Positions 24,475 to 39,623 of a DNA stretch of 64,000 bases are shown here, piece after piece. The stretch is from Serilophus lunatus. Lineage: Eukaryota; Chordata; Aves; Passeriformes; Eurylaimidae. The DNA is taken from positions 236,901 through 300,900 of the forward strand of contig VXBA01005699.1 in the NCBI GenBank assembly GCA_013399895.1, in the 5' to 3' direction. Positions within the stretch are counted from its first letter, which is position 1. Each line of letters begins with the position of its first letter. The translations under genes and the position numbers were made by a program. Under the pieces are notes generated by a model. It had not been told where the DNA came from, did not search any database, and saw nothing but the letters and a program-made list of their open reading frames with translations.

Positions 24475-25946
24475 TATCCAAGTAAAAACCCTTAGTATAA
24501 CATCAGATGCTTCTTCCTGCTGTTAATTAGTAACAGTAAAAATCCTCCCCCACCCTTTATAATAAAACAAAAGTCACCTTACCAAATGTAAGAGCCTCTG
24601 TGCCTTCTCTATGCTGTGCCTAATGTTTACTTCATGTTTTGGCCTTCATCACTGACCTACAATAAAAATTCCTATCTTTCTACATCTATTTTCAAGAAGA
24701 GCTGCCCTGAATAAGCATAAATTTAGCTTTTGAGGAAGAACATTCTGGAAACACTTTTAACTGCCTTGTTTTAGTGAGCAGGTATTATCATTATCTTCCT
24801 GATAATTAGTGGATTTAATGTAATGAAGTCAGTCTTTCAAAGAACTAAAATCTGCTTTTCAAATGCACACCAAGCTTAATTAAAAAAATAAAACAACAAC
24901 CCCTCAACAAAAAACCCACATAAAATCAGAAAAACTTCACTGGAAGAAGGAGAGAACATAACTGGAGTCACTAGAATTATGTATCAAGATTATGAAAAGG
25001 CTACCTAAGCACTTTTTTCCTCTCAAGGGACAAAAATTACCTGCATAAGCAAAAAACCCAAACTAAACCAAACAACAGAAAACAAAGAATAAGAGACAAA
25101 TTATAAACTTCCATTCATCAGTATTTACTGGCCTAGGCAATGCAAAAGAGTGATGTAACCATATTCTGACATTCTAATACTTATATTTAATTACTGGACT
25201 AATTTCAAGTGATAATGTAAAAATATGAAAAGGGATAAAAACATTTGATAGATTTAGAGGTCAAAGTGAGTATTTTGAGATCAGAATGTAAATGCTTATT
25301 TTGCAAATATCCTCGTCACCACTTCTTTTTGGTTTGTTGTTTTTTTTTTTTGTAATAATATAACTAAAGTGTTAGCTTCCAGGAATTCACAGGTGAAATG
25401 GGTTTTCAGTATTTAGTTGTCTTCTTGCTTTTCAAGAGGATAAATAAGGCATAAAAGAGTCATGCTAAAAACCATAACATTCAGACTGTATTGATCAGAA
25501 GGGGAGCTACAGTTTTCTATTGTACTTCAAATTGAGTGTTACAAGTATTTTCCACACACAGAAAGATGTCCATTTCACCCACGTAGAGATCACACAGCAG
25601 TTCTAATAACAGAATAGATAAGGAAGTAATAAAAGTTTTTAGGAAACTCCAGATACACAAGCTCCATGTTGCTACTGAAATAATCTTCTCCAAGGACATC
25701 GAATTGAACTGCAAACATACATCAGGATTCAATCACGATCATCCTGTTCCAAAATACCTTGTTGTAGGTGCCCTGGGAAACTGCATGGATTAACTCTTTA
25801 CCTTTCTATGAGTATGTCCAAAGGAGCGATGGATTCCATACATCTCCTTGAACAGTGTTTTCAAGTGAACTTGTGACATTATGTTTCTGCCCTGCTAGAT
25901 ACTAAAAGGTAAGACACTAATGGTTAGTGCCTTTGTAATATCTTCT

Positions 25947-26229
25947 TACAAGGACATGTAGTGACAGGACAAGGGGGAATGGCTTTAAACAGAGTAGATT
26001 CAGATTACATATTATGAAGAAATTCTTTATGGTGAGGGTGGTGAGACACTGGAAGAGATTGCCCAGAGAAGTCATGGAAGCCCCATCCCTGAAAGTGTTC
26101 AAGGCCAGGTTGGATGAGGCTCTGAGCAACCTGGTCTACTGAAAGATGTTCCTGCCTCTGGCATGGGAGTTGAAACTAGACGATCTTTAAGGTCCCTTCC
26201 AATCCAAACCAGTCTATGATTCTATGATT
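25947..26229 (+). mobile_element. CR1 LINE, 3' end fragment
   Basis: It matches CR1 from ACAAGGACATGTAGTGACAG through GAAATTCTTTATGGTGAGGG, AGGCCAGGTTGGATGAGGCT and GATCTTTAAGGTCCCTTCCA, to the terminal GATTCTATGATTA. It is 5'-truncated, non-coding and antisense to LDLRAD3. Confidence 0.93.
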
Positions 26230-29200
26230 AAGTAAGTAATCAACAAATAATTTTATATAAATATCCAACTGTACTCTTTGAAGACAAAGAAAGCTCTACT
26301 GTGATCTTGAAAACTTGGGAAAAAAATTATCAAGAGAGAAACTTGATGTAAGTCACATAGTAGGATCACAGATGATCAAGGAACTATATTCAGTCTCTCA
26401 GTTCTTTGAATAGATGGCCCAAGTGGCAAAGATGCTTTCTTTGATCTTTACCTTTATGATCTCTGGTGACAACTACAATGTGTCAGGAAGCCTTTAGTGA
26501 GATTATACCTACATTTTTACTCTAGCTACAATAGCAGAAAAGTATTTTTGAAATAAAAATAGTATCTTCCTTGATTTGCAAATAAATTGCCAATAATGCA
26601 GATCCTCTTAACATCGAGGAGTTCAACACCAAGGAGTACCTTCACACATTCAGCAAGTAAGCACTCTGAATTGCACTATCAAATGTGTGATTAAATGTCA
26701 AACTCCCTTCAGCAGGCTTTCTTCCTTCTCTGGAGGATGCATTCATAAAGACAAACTCCACAAATACTCCCTAGAAAATGCTCGCACCATAGGAAGATGC
26801 TCTATTATGGAGAGATCATTAGAATCATTGTAATATCAATAAAGGACAGATTAAGATCACAAGATATATCACCAATGCCCTGCTCTCAAGTCTGTCGATG
26901 CAGCAATGGGCTACACTAGCACAAGCACCTGGGATGTTCTCATTTACTTTGCAATTGTGGTATACCACAAGCAACAATAAATTCTGATGACATAATGGAC
27001 TGGAAGAGTCAGGATAAAGAAATTACATTAAAACATCTTTCTTTACATCTCTGAAGACTAAGACAGTTTCTGCTTTTAGGTGAGGTCTATTTCAGCTCAG
27101 GATAGTAGTAAAGGAAGCACGCAGGGAGTATCTGCTCACATATGGGGCTTCAATATCCTTCCTAGATTAGCGACATTCTGTTGAGCCACTGCATTCCCAG
27201 CACAAGGCCTGGGGCTACAGGCCTCAGTCTGAAATCAAAGATGTCTGGGCCACATAATGCAAAGTCCTACTTTGGGATAAGAAATTTGTTCAAAACAACT
27301 GCCTGTGTCTGAAGACTTTGTGCTGGATAGGTATCATCAGTCCTTCTTCAGCTGACCCAAACTCAGCGTTACAGCTAACAACAAAAATATTGGTCAAATC
27401 TGAACTTCCGACTGACAGAGCAGAACACATCCCCAGCATTAATATTCTGGAATCATGGTGTTAGACCAATCCTACCCTCTGGCACAGGCAGTTTGAAAGA
27501 AGACAGTATTGATCATCAATACCTTATCCATGGGCATTGTGATTCTCTGGGGTTGAAAAACAGGGAGTGTGTTTGTATGAGTGGTTTAGGTTTGTTTATT
27601 TTTGCAGCTAAATGCTACTTTTAGAAATTCTATTACAGTTCCGGGAAGGATTATTCCCATGCATCAGGAAACAAAAGAAATAGAGGGTATAGAATCAGAG
27701 TCATGGGATTTGCATAGACAGTTACCACAAAGAATCAAAGAATTTATAGTACGAAAGGATGCAGACAACAAAAAGCTGAATGTTAACCTGATGTTATGCC
27801 AAGGAAATAAAATAGACTGAAAACAAAGTATTTGACAGTACATTCTCTGGATCTTTAACAATATCTAAAAATATCCTTGGTCAGCAGCTTTCCTTGACAC
27901 AAGTGATCCATTCTGAAAGGCAAATCAGCCTCCAACTAAAACCCAATCAATAAAAAAATCCACAATACAGTAACATCTTCTCTTGGCAAATTAAAAAGTC
28001 AGCGCTTTGAACATCTGACTAAGCATTGTAGTAGTGGAAACAACAATTAAAGGAGGAGAGCTGTGGAGATATGCGAGGGGGAAGCACAGAGGACAGAAGT
28101 TTGAAATACTAGTGTTCAAGCTGCATGTCAAAGGGCTTCTCATAGGAACTTGATTTACATAGCTGGTCTGAAAACTCACATAAATAAGTATTTCCATTGG
28201 AAAAAACATCTACTTGGCAAACAAGAATCAATCACATGATTACATGTTAATAGACAGAAACAGAATGCTCTGAATGCATCTAATTATAGTAATGGGAGCC
28301 AGAAGGGAAAACATTATCCACTGGAGTGACAGAGGCAATGGCAAGTTGTTCTAAGAGAAAATCAAACACATTATTTCAGAGCTTTCTATGTGTACCCCAG
28401 AGAAGAATGATCTTCCCTTTGCTCTAACAATTTTAAACAAAAAACAAACTCAGCAATTACTTGACACTTTTAACAGTAAAACAGAAACCAAACTATAACT
28501 AGCACAACTCTGGCATGGCACAATTAAATGAAAGGCTGGTAATTCCCTGTAGAGTGACTGTAACACACCAGAAAAGCTCAGCCACAACACAACCTAGAGC
28601 TGACTTCTTTATCTGTACTATAGGAGCACAGAAGCTGTTCAACCAAGCACAAACTCACTTAGCAACAGCTCAAAATATTTCACTCTCCTGTGACAGAGGC
28701 CATGTAGTTGTCAACACAGAAAATTGTACACAACTCTGATGTTCAAGTGCAAAGTTTCAAATTTTAAAGGTTCATCTTGAGAAAGGTCTAGCTTAATTTT
28801 TATACAGCAAAGTGTCTGAAGTGGCCTACTTTCAAGTCATAAAAACATGATAAAACAGGAATATTGATAGCAAAATATCTGGGGCAAAATATGAGGCGTA
28901 TTCCAAATATGGTTTTAGCTTTCAAAGCAACTTCTGAAGTGGACAATGAGCAAAAAAATGTTTTGTATGTTAATACTCACAGTGATAAGTTGAATATGCA
29001 AGAACCATATAATGGAAAATGAAACCACCAGCAACAGAGATGCTCTGGATCAGCTGATCCTTGGAATACAAGATCGTGCTCATTGCAGAAGACAGGAGGC
29101 TTTACCGCTGAACACTCACGCTGCAGCTACCAAATCTCTCCTGACAGCAATATGGCAGCAGGAGAGATGCCTGTGATGGTTCATTTCTTCAGGATGAAGC

Positions 29201-32200
29201 CTTTATCTTTGTCAGTATCTGGCTGCAAAAGCCAGGGCAACGAAATGCAACTGATTTACCTTGCTGGTGTGAGGATGAAGAGTAAAGTTCAAACCAGATT
29301 GTGCTGTGAAGACGCTGCAGAGATTATATTGAGTAATAGTCAAATTACTGCATTTCGCTCTAAGCTTAAGCCACAGGAAAGTGAACAGATTTCTGTATTT
29401 AAAAAATTTGCCACTCACCTCTAATTACATGTATCATTTATTAAATATTGTGCAACATTTAAACTAAGTCTAGTAATGCAAAAATGTTCTCCATGTTCTC
29501 AACGTAACACATACTTGCACAGGAAAGTTCTTTGCTTAATGGGTGAAATTCACTTTCCATCCTAAGCAACAATCCCAGCTAAAGGACATTATTGGTAAAA
29601 CAACACTTCACCTGCTGCAAGCTTCAAACTCAGAACTCACAGACAGACAACCTTTTGAGGTTAACAACATTTTAACTAACATGCCCTGAAGTACCATCTT
29701 GAACCATCTGCCTATTCAAACCCCTTCCCCACCACAACAAGCTAGGAGGAATTTATTTTCACATAAGGATGGGACAAGTTGGTGTACGCTGTTTTCAATA
29801 GCATTTGATAGCGCTCACAAAATTTTGTACCGCACATTGCAGCTTCACAGAAGTGCACTGTTCTTCCACAGCAAATAAATCCTCTCGTGCCCATCACTTG
29901 TCCCTACCAGCTCCTGCCTGTACACAACTACCACCCACAAGTAGACTTGAATGAGTCTTCTCTGTTCTACTTTTTTGGTAGGTGAACTAGCTGACATGGG
30001 AACTCAGAGCTGCCCTCCATCCAGGAGAGTTCCAGGCAATGCCGTGTTTCATGGGATGTCCTCTTTCCCCTAATGTTGGATCAGACATGCAATCAACAAC
30101 AAATACATGAGGCCTACAGGTGTAACAGAAACAAGACTTTGTCAAATATCAATCCCTCGACAAACATTTCCTGTGTTCTGCTAGAAAAAATTAGGGACCC
30201 AATATTATTTCTTTTTTAACCAAATAGACAGAAATTTTTGTTCTGTGTATTTTCAAATGGCCTCGCAACATGCACTCCTTTAGGAAAGCCAGCAATTATG
30301 CTGCAGTAATCCACCAAGCCTTACAGCGATGCAAACAATGCCATTCAGGACACTTTGCTTTATTTGGCAAACGCCAATGTCAGATCATTAAGATTTGTTT
30401 GGTTTGTATTGTCAAGATGCTTTAAACTCTTAAAGATTAATTATAAATCAAAGCAACATGACTCTCTTTCAACAGAACAGATAGTTATACCTAGCTTTTG
30501 CAGATGCAGCTCATGCAGTTCAATAGACAGACACTGATCCTCATGGCAACTGTGCAAGTTAACAAAACCACATTTACATAATAAGATTGTGAAATAAACT
30601 CCTGGAAACCAAGAATTTGAAAGTTAACAGTCAGCTCTTTGTCAATGCTAATGATGTGCATACTTGTGTGCATGTGAGTGGGCAACAATCATCTGCAAAA
30701 TTAAAAAAACTGCATTAGCATGACATTTTGGATTTTCTGTGTCTTGCCTGGATTGCAGATTTAATTACTTTTTAATATAAGCCTCTCGCCCATTTTCTGG
30801 AAAGGGAAATAAGTAGAGGTTATGGAAAATTAAACATATCCACATAACTTTATTGCTTTAGCTATGAGATTATTTTAAACTGTTTCAATGTTTTGAAAGC
30901 TTTGTCTTAAGTAATCAAACATCACTTTAAGGAGGCTGTTCATGATATTTATGAATGCAATTGATACAGCAATTTATTCTCAAGCTATTAGCTCATCAGG
31001 TCTCATGAGCCAAACACAGGATCAGGGGAAATAAGTTTCCCGAGAAGCCTGTGACAGTGCTAGAGAGGAAGAAAGGGAAAAACAATGCTACAGCAACGGC
31101 AGAAATAGGAATTCAGCAAGTTAAGTGCTCACTTTTATCAGGAACACTGCCATACCACCATGCTAGAAGATTTACAATATTCAAGGCTTTGTCTCAGATG
31201 AAATCACAAGGTCTGCACTGAAATAGTCTTGTATTCTAAATGCCAATATCCAATTTGCAGTTTGTTGGCATTTTTCACAATTTATCTTAGTCTGTGCTCC
31301 ATCACCCTCAGCGCAATTCCTCTGGAAAGGTATCTAAACCCAGAAGAACTACCCAAAGCAGTTTCTCTGTGTGAGCTCTTAGGACTTCTCTTCTGAGCAA
31401 GCTGTTGTACTGCATTTAACTTTTGCTAGTTTGCAATGAAAAACTCAAAGTAGGATGTACCAAGCAAGACAGACTGAACAACCTGAGCTCTGGAAGCCTA
31501 TATGAAGCATTTTAAAAATGTATATTTTAAGCAACATAGCATAAGACGCAGTGATAGATCGTATGAAATGATAGTGAGTCTGTAGAGTGGGAAATTCACT
31601 CTGCCCCAGAGGAGTAATGGCTACGTTAACACTAAGGTCTCCTGCAGCAGCAGCGACAGTTCTCCGTCAATGAACCAAATCTATGTCTCACTTAAAGCTC
31701 ACTTGGCCAGAGCAGAGGTGGCATTAAATAACATCAGACAGGAGCTTTGTCCTTGCACAGAATGAACATTCATAACCTTAGCTAAGCAAGCGAAACAAGA
31801 AAAAACAGCAGCTTTCTCCAGGGCTGACAGAACATATGGCTAAGGTGCAGCATAGAATAAAGAGGGAAAAGACAGGTTGACACTCTCTTCTGAAAATGCA
31901 TTCACTTGCAGCTTGCAGATGTTCCTGCTCACACTTTATTGTCATAGAACAGACCTGTCCCTCTCCTCTTTTAAACTGCATGGTGGTAAAGGACTTCATC
32001 TCCCAATTACATCTACTTTTCCACTTTTCCCACTACCGCTCCTCAACCAACAGGACTAAAACCACATCAGCCAAACAGCAGCTTTACCACATACCATTTA
32101 TCACCAGAGATGGAACCCTTTCAGATTCACCAGAAACTGCCAAATAAGCTGGTGTGGAGACACCAGAGCATCTTCCTCAATTAGAGAGAGAACAGTCTGC

Positions 32201-33320
32201 CTTCAGAATAACCAGTAACAGCAATAACCTTCTCTTTTCATGCTTTCCAATAGATAATGTGCTCTCTCATTTCAGCAGAGCACCTCTGCCTTAGCCAGTG
32301 AAGACCACTGAACAATGGTCTGCACTTCCACGCCCTCTGCTTGAAGGGCAAAGGAAAAGCTTTTCACCAGAAGTGAGACAGGGGACTGGTGCAGTGCTAC
32401 CAGAGAATTAATGTGAGGTGGGGCAACGAATGACAGAATGAAAATACCTTTAACAAGCAGCGGCAACAATTGGACTTCACTATTGTGGCCAAGAGATCCC
32501 CCTTTCTACACTGCTGAACTCCCTCAGACAGCTTCTGATGTCTGCATACTTACAGGTGTAAAGTTTCTGCCTGATGCCCCAGCAGGTTCTTCCAGCAATG
32601 GATTTTAATGCAGAGAAACATGGCAGCTGTATAGAAATAAAATGAAGTGGTGCAGAGAACTGAGGCCTGAATGGGGACTGCACAGTATTCCTGGCTTGGT
32701 ATTTCCCTGGCTTGGATCCTACATTCCTTGTGCCCACCACAGCCTCCTGGCAGGTTACGTTTTTTCTTAGGGCCATATACAATGGGGACATATGCAGCAT
32801 GTCAGCATGTTCCACACCAGTACAGTATATACATTTTCCCTCAAGCCTTTTCCCTCTCTCTTCTTATAACAGGTTTGGCCATGTGACAATCTGCAAAAAC
32901 CTCATTTCATCAGATGAGATATTCTGAATGCAAAAAACCGTCAGCAGTAGCTTACATAGTTCTGGAGAATATGACAGCCCACTTGCACAGTCAAAGAAAT
33001 GTCACTTTGAAGTAATGGAAAATTTCTTTAAAATATATTAAAATATAAAATATATTAAAGCACTTTCTCAGCTAATTAAGGTATTTAACAATGTTCTTAA
33101 GCAGGATAAGTACTTTGAAGCCGCACTTCTCTGTAGATGGAACTACCAGAGAAAGCAGTATACATAATACTCTGAAGAACAAGATCCCCGAAGTTGTATT
33201 TCCATTTTTCTATACACTTCTATAAAACTACATTAATTATATCCAGGTATTAAATGGATAAGCAGAGAGATTCAAGTACATGGCAAGTAAGCTGTGAGGG
33301 GTGTTGTTTCAAACAACAAT

Positions 33321-33364
33321 TGTCTTCTTTCCCTTCTCCTACCTTCCCCTTCTCCTTCTACCTT
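33321..33364 (+). repeat. Polypyrimidine tract
   Basis: A stretch of more than 40 nt is almost purely C and T (TCTTCTTTCCCTTCTCCTAC, then CTTCCCCTTCTCCTTCTACC). The LDLRAD3 transcript would read it as a GGAGAAGGGGAAGG-type purine tract. Confidence 0.85.
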
Positions 33365-36300
33365 AACATGGAAGGTGGTCTCCTAACCAGATGTGGTTTC
33401 TGGATGTTTCATGCAATACTTGACAAGTAGAATGCTTTTCTGCTGCCTGAAATTATTTTCATGCAGCTTGAAAGTGCCTCAGAAAACAGATGATGTTGAG
33501 CATTCGCTGAAGTTGCAGCAGAGCTGCCCTCCCCCCATAGCAGCTAGACACCAGGCACAGCTCCCCTCCCAAAGTGAGCCCTGGCCATTCCCTGTGCCAG
33601 GCAGGCAGCAAGGACCTGGACCCTCCTCCTGTCCCTGCTCATCAGGGCATCTCCATGCTGGCCACCAGGAACTGGATCTTACCCAAGGAACAAGTAAAAC
33701 ACGAAGAGGGAAATCTCCCAGCATTTACTCCCAGGCCCACAAAATAACCCTTTCAGCCTGACTCTGAAAATCAGTATCAGTCACTCCCATTCATGGAGAG
33801 AGAAACTAATGCCAAGAAAAATGAAAGCAAATTCTTATTTGATCATTGTTTGGAGTTCCGGAGATCAAAAAAGCACAAACAATACAATAACTAATAAAAA
33901 ATGAAGTAATAACATCTGCATGCCTCCTATGCTCCACTGAAATGAAGCACCTATGCAAACACATTGACTTTACAGAGAAATTTGCTTAAAAGCACACAGA
34001 ACCTACTAAAAGTTGACTCTACTGTGCATCTAAACAGATACTTCAGGAAAAAAATCCACTTCATAGCTTTTGGCTTTCTTGTTGGGACACAGCCATAGCA
34101 TACTTCAGAGAGACACATTCCTTTCTCAACGTGAAAAGGGCAGAGGTGTGCAGCACCCTCTTAATTTCTCTGGCTCTCTCACTGTGTAGTAAAAGCAGAA
34201 GGGAAAAAGGTATAGAACAGAAATAAAAAGGAAAAAGCTAAAGAAATCCCTTCTAACTACCAGGAGAGAGAACATGTTGTGATTGCAATTCCAGAGGCAA
34301 CTGCTGTAAGAATATTATAATGGTTTTGGAGAGGCAGTCCTGCAGCCCCTGGAAAGGAATTGAAAAAGTCTAATTTTTTTTTCCTTTCCCTATCTCCTCA
34401 ATCAGCTCCCACAACAGAAAAACTTGAGGGAGAGTGTGACAGAGAATCCCATCCTGTGCACATGACAAAGACTTTTGTTTGAAAAGCACCAAAAACTCAG
34501 GATATTTTTCTCTGAAGCACTCACAGACCTCACAGCAGTGATGAATATGTCCAGACAACTGCTGTCAGCAGCCTGTACTCAACCCAGCTGCAGAAGCTTC
34601 ATCTCCCTCCTTCCCTTTAATCTATGACTGGACAACGGTCCCTGCTCTGCACAGCAACCTCTGCAATGCTGCATTTGCTGCTATGTGCTCTGCTTGGCAG
34701 GGAGGTGGCCAAATGGTTGCCCCCAGCTTGCACTCAAGAAATGGACTATTAACCCAGTTCTTGTGGAAACTTCCTCCTCTAGCAGACGTTTAACGCAGTC
34801 ACTTCTTTCAAGACCAACCCCCCTCCTCCCACTGGAAGGGCTTGGTTCCGACGTCCAATGGGAATGTACTGTAGCCAACACACACAGCTTATGTCAAAAG
34901 CATCAGGGTACTGCTCCCACCTAGCAAACCACAGGCAGGGAACTGCTAGCAGCATCACAGAAACTTGTGACACACACTATAAATCAAGGCCATAAAATAT
35001 AAGCAGTATAAATCATATGGTAAAATAGGCAGAAAGGAAATTCTTCCTCTAACAGCTTTAGCACAACTGGAGCAGAAACTGACTCCTCTCACCTGACTGT
35101 GAACTGCAGACACCACCAAACTTACATTAATTCTATGTTGAAATTACCATCAAGAAACACACAATTGCTATGAATGCTGCCAGCTGGCAATGATCTTGTA
35201 GAGGGCCACTGTCTGGCAATTGTATTGAAGAGAGGAGATGCAGTCCATAGATGGAACAGAAAAGAATGTATACACAGTCTTCTCAGATAGATGTATGATT
35301 TTTTCTACTTACGGGTTTTGAGAGTTTTTTGGTATTTGTTTGTGTTTTAAGCCTAGATGATCTTCTACCCCCACTCCAGGGCGACACTGAAACAGAACAA
35401 TGATTGAGTAGGAAAGTTTTACCTGAATAGGGCAACAAAACTTTGTAGTTTTAACTGCAGGTAGTAGAGTGAAGTCTGGATATGGCTTAATGTATAGTTC
35501 CTCTTGTTTGGTATCTCCAGAAAAGGTAAAAGCAAGTATGTGAAGAAAGAGCATGATATACTGAACACTGAAGACAGAAAGAAACCAGGAAGAACAAATA
35601 ACAGGAATGATGGCAATTAAAAAAAAAAGGAATAAGAAAGGAGGAGGAAGCACAAATTTGACTGTATTTCTTTACTTGAAGAGCTTCTACAACAAGAGAA
35701 GGTAGAGAATATGGTGAAGAAGAAATGAGAATGAAAGAGCACAGAAACAGGCTCACTATGTTTGCCCTACCCCCTATTTATACCAGGCTTTCTGGAAAGA
35801 CTGACCATATTACTGATGTACAGGTAAGAAAGACCCAGACCAAAAGCATTCCTGTACTTTCCTGGGAAATGCATTATTCAAAGTTTAACTCATTGCACAG
35901 TGTTTTTCCAAGTTGCTTGGTTTCCACCTTAGATGGGCTATATAGCTTGCAAAGGCATCTGTTGTGATCTCTCTCCAAAATGCAGACTCACAAGATCATG
36001 TCTGCACATTTCCTCAGGCACCTCCAGCCTGTGCTCCTTCAAATACAGAGTCTTGAATTACATCCACCTTGCCAGGAAGGTACTCTCTGAATATTTTCTT
36101 GCAATTATCAGTCATGGCTAGAATCTGATCTTGCTTGGCTGCCAACTAATCCTTGGCTCTCTGGGATTTACATATCAAGGCATGGAAAAGTTAGTCTGGA
36201 AAACAAGGGAGAGACCAGCAGTGGCTTCTGGAAACACTGAGTGATTCAATCACACTTGTGCTGTGAGCTCGACGAAAAAAAACGATAGTTTGGGCTCAGG

Positions 36301-39300
36301 AATGTAAACCTTGGCAGCTAATTCATCACAATACTGATCATGTATGCACATGAGCAGCAGGTTACCACCATCTCAGTTTTAATTATATGAGCTGGCTCCC
36401 ACACAACAGCAATTGACAAGACTATGACCAAATGCCTTTCCATAAAATGAAATTAAAAAGAAAAAAAAAAAAGGAGCATGGTTTAAACCTCTACCTACAA
36501 TGTCCACCCCCTATTTGCACCCCCAAGCTCTGCTCACTGCCACCAGGTCTCATTTTTTATCACAACAGTTGCTTCTATCATCTCATTCCTGTTATAGCCA
36601 TGTAGGCACGCTCCTGTCTAAGCCCATTTCTGAAGAACCTCCCTATGTAACCTACCACCAACACACTTGTTACGATTTGGTCAGACAAATTTGGCTTTAA
36701 TAGTGAGTAAAAACAACGGAAAAAATCAGCTTGGAATTTGTTGATTTTGAATGGAACATATGGTCTTCTCATCCCCCTTTTCCTGGTTGATCACAGTCAT
36801 GCAGCTACTAAATAAGGATATAACTTCCTTCACAGTATTGTCTTCCTGAAGTCATATGCTTTTTTTTTTTAATTCTAGAGTGTGAGAAAACTAAATTTGA
36901 TGGTCACTTACTGTAAGAACACTCTCTTTCCCATACAATATTCCTACAACCATGGGTTCTCACAAAGATCAGTGCAAGATACCCTGCACAGCTTCCATTT
37001 AATTGCACAAAATGATCCCTTTCCATCAAACCAAGACCAAATCACTTCCTGGCAAGGCTCCAGCCATTGTGGACTTCAAAATATCTGACACAACAGAGCC
37101 CTAGAACTTGTGCTGCAGGACAGTCCTAAGTCTTCGTTAAGGGTAAATCATAAACACCATTTGCCATAGAAAAATCTGCCTCAGAAAGTCTAAAAGCATT
37201 TTCCTGACAGCCATCACTAAATCAAGGTTTGTGTTTGCTTGCTGTTCAGCATGTAGGAGGCACAGGGAAAAGATGATCTAAGAAAAAACAGTTGAACAAA
37301 TGGAACAAGTTAAGTTTTTAATTCCCACAGGTTTTAGTGCAGCATAACACATTTCCTAACCTCTTAACAAAAACACAAGGTCCTCAAAATTACTTCCACT
37401 TAAGAGCTAGTTGGTATTCTCTGCATTTACTGTAGTGTAATAATGCTATTAAAATAAATTAAACCTTGAAAGCTTCTTCTTTGAAACTTCAGAGGATGTA
37501 ATTCAGCACCAATGACCAGACCCCACAGTGATTAGCTAGTGCATTTCAGGTGACAAATAATATTCAGAAATTATTCACTATATTTATTTTCTTCAAATGT
37601 CTTTATAATCTTTCATAAAGCTTTCAAAAGTTAAAAGCTTGGTGTTTTTCACATGTAAAACAGAGATCAGGCATACACCCCAGAATGCCCAAGGTCATTT
37701 ACCATGCCAGTAGCAGTGAGCATCAGGCAGCTCTGTCTGTGCTCAGGACACACGAACAGGCACTGCCAGTGTTCCCACCTTCAGCCGTGTCAGTGGAAAC
37801 ACTACTTACCTAGCAGGACATAGGTATGAACAGGACTTCTGCACCCAATGCTTCAAACTCACCAGGCTGCAACTTTCCTTTACAAGACTATACCTGCTTG
37901 GAGATCTGAACAGCAACTGAATAGAGCACTGTACTCTCCACAGTCCTCGTCCTGCTTATTCTCTGGGTTTTACTGTTTGCATAGACTCTATATTACAAAT
38001 AAACAGAAAATTAATTATTCAGCTTCTAATTCCCATTGCATGTTGATGTTTATGTAATTGAAAACCATATAATTGCTTTATGTTTTTAATGTCTCTCATA
38101 AATATGGATTTTTAACACAATCCTTTACAGCAAATTAGTACCAAAAATCCAGTAACGTGAGAGGGGAGCATGAGTTACTTTGGCAGCTCAGAGAGCAGCA
38201 CACAGACTGGTGTGATGCCTCTCATCACTTCACAATTTTCAGCAGGCAGAAGAAAATCCACTGTAGTACCCAGCTTTGCTAGAAAGCCTGATCAGACTCT
38301 GGGCCACCAGTTTTCATGCAACAGCAGCAGGGTAGGAAAAGCTAGAATTCAACAGCCTCATCCCTCACACATTTACAGGTACTCAAATGCTTGGCTGAGG
38401 ATGAATCTCAGCTTAATCTAAAGCCCGGCAAGAAACTTTCTTTTTCATGATAATCCACTTACTTATCACATTTCATTTGCTAGTTTTACACCAGGCAATA
38501 CGAAATACCATTTTCTGGAACCCTGGCTGGCAACTTGCTTGGGTTTTAAAAATCATTCTGAAACAATTTATGGTCCATAGTGAATACAGCACACTGGTAT
38601 AGCAACTTAAGTGTGACTTACACACTTTCAGCTTCAGCTGCAGAAAGTTAATGCTTTCGTTGAACTGGCTGGGAAGAGCAGGAAGGAGTGGGCAGGAAAA
38701 TATAGTAAGGTCTGGTAGATACACTTTGATATAAATACCACCTCAGTTGCTGAGACATCCCCCACAATTCAGTTTTCCATACCTTTATTTGTCCTATAGG
38801 ATGATATAAAATCGTAATTCTGGTAAGGCAGAATAAAACTGTAGCTATGCTAGCACAGTGAAATGAAACCACTAAGAGAAAAACCAGAATTACTCTAAGC
38901 AAGGATTTCTCAAAATAACAGACACAAACTACCAAGGCCTGTTGAGGTCCTGCACTTGTGGGATCACATACATTTCTGAAGGCAATTCTGCATTTCTAGT
39001 TGCTCTCCTTTCTATGAAGCAAGTGCATTGCAGCAGCACAAATTCCAGCTACAGGGACATCTGGCTGACCTGAAGGCGCTGCATTTATTCTTGCTGAGCA
39101 AATATCAGTAAAACTTTTTAGCACATCTTGGTAACCCTGCTCTAGGGAACCGTCTACACTGAAAACATGCTGCTTTAGGTCAATCACATAATTGGCTATG
39201 TGCTAAACCACTATGACATCTGAATAGAGACACTTTTACACCTGGTCAAGTTGGCTTTGCTTGTGGTTTCACATTTGAGTAAGAACACACATACAAGCTT

Positions 39301-39623
39301 TGACAGAGCTCACATGTCACAAATTATTCCCAGATAAAACTGAAGTTGCGAAAAGATACAGACATGTGAAACTAGTTTCAGCTGGGGACAGAGCTGCAGC
39401 CCAACATTTTAGGAGCCACATCTTCTGACTTTACTATTGACTGCAGGGGGAAAAAAAAAACAAAGCAAAACAAATAAAAAATCTACCCAAAGTCTGACAC
39501 ATAGATTGCTGTGATCTGTGTGTGTTTTTCCCACACACACAAGTCTGAGCAACAAAACTGGTCTTCTAGTCAAATCCACTGCTGCACAAAAAACCAGTCC
39601 TACTACTACTAAATAGAAAGAAA

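Noticed and set aside
29083..29424. Open frame of 113 codons on the plus strand
   Set aside because: It has no recognisable domain, lies in an intron, shows no splice context and has a composition typical of random sequence. Without expression or homology it is not a gene.
32480..32815. Open frame of 111 codons on the minus strand
   Set aside because: No motif or family resemblance and no supporting splice sites; overlapping open frames on the other strand suggest chance.
38996..39187. Minus-strand open frame with a somewhat protein-like composition
   Set aside because: 63 codons, no recognisable family, and no convincing acceptor/donor pair that would place it in LDLRAD3.
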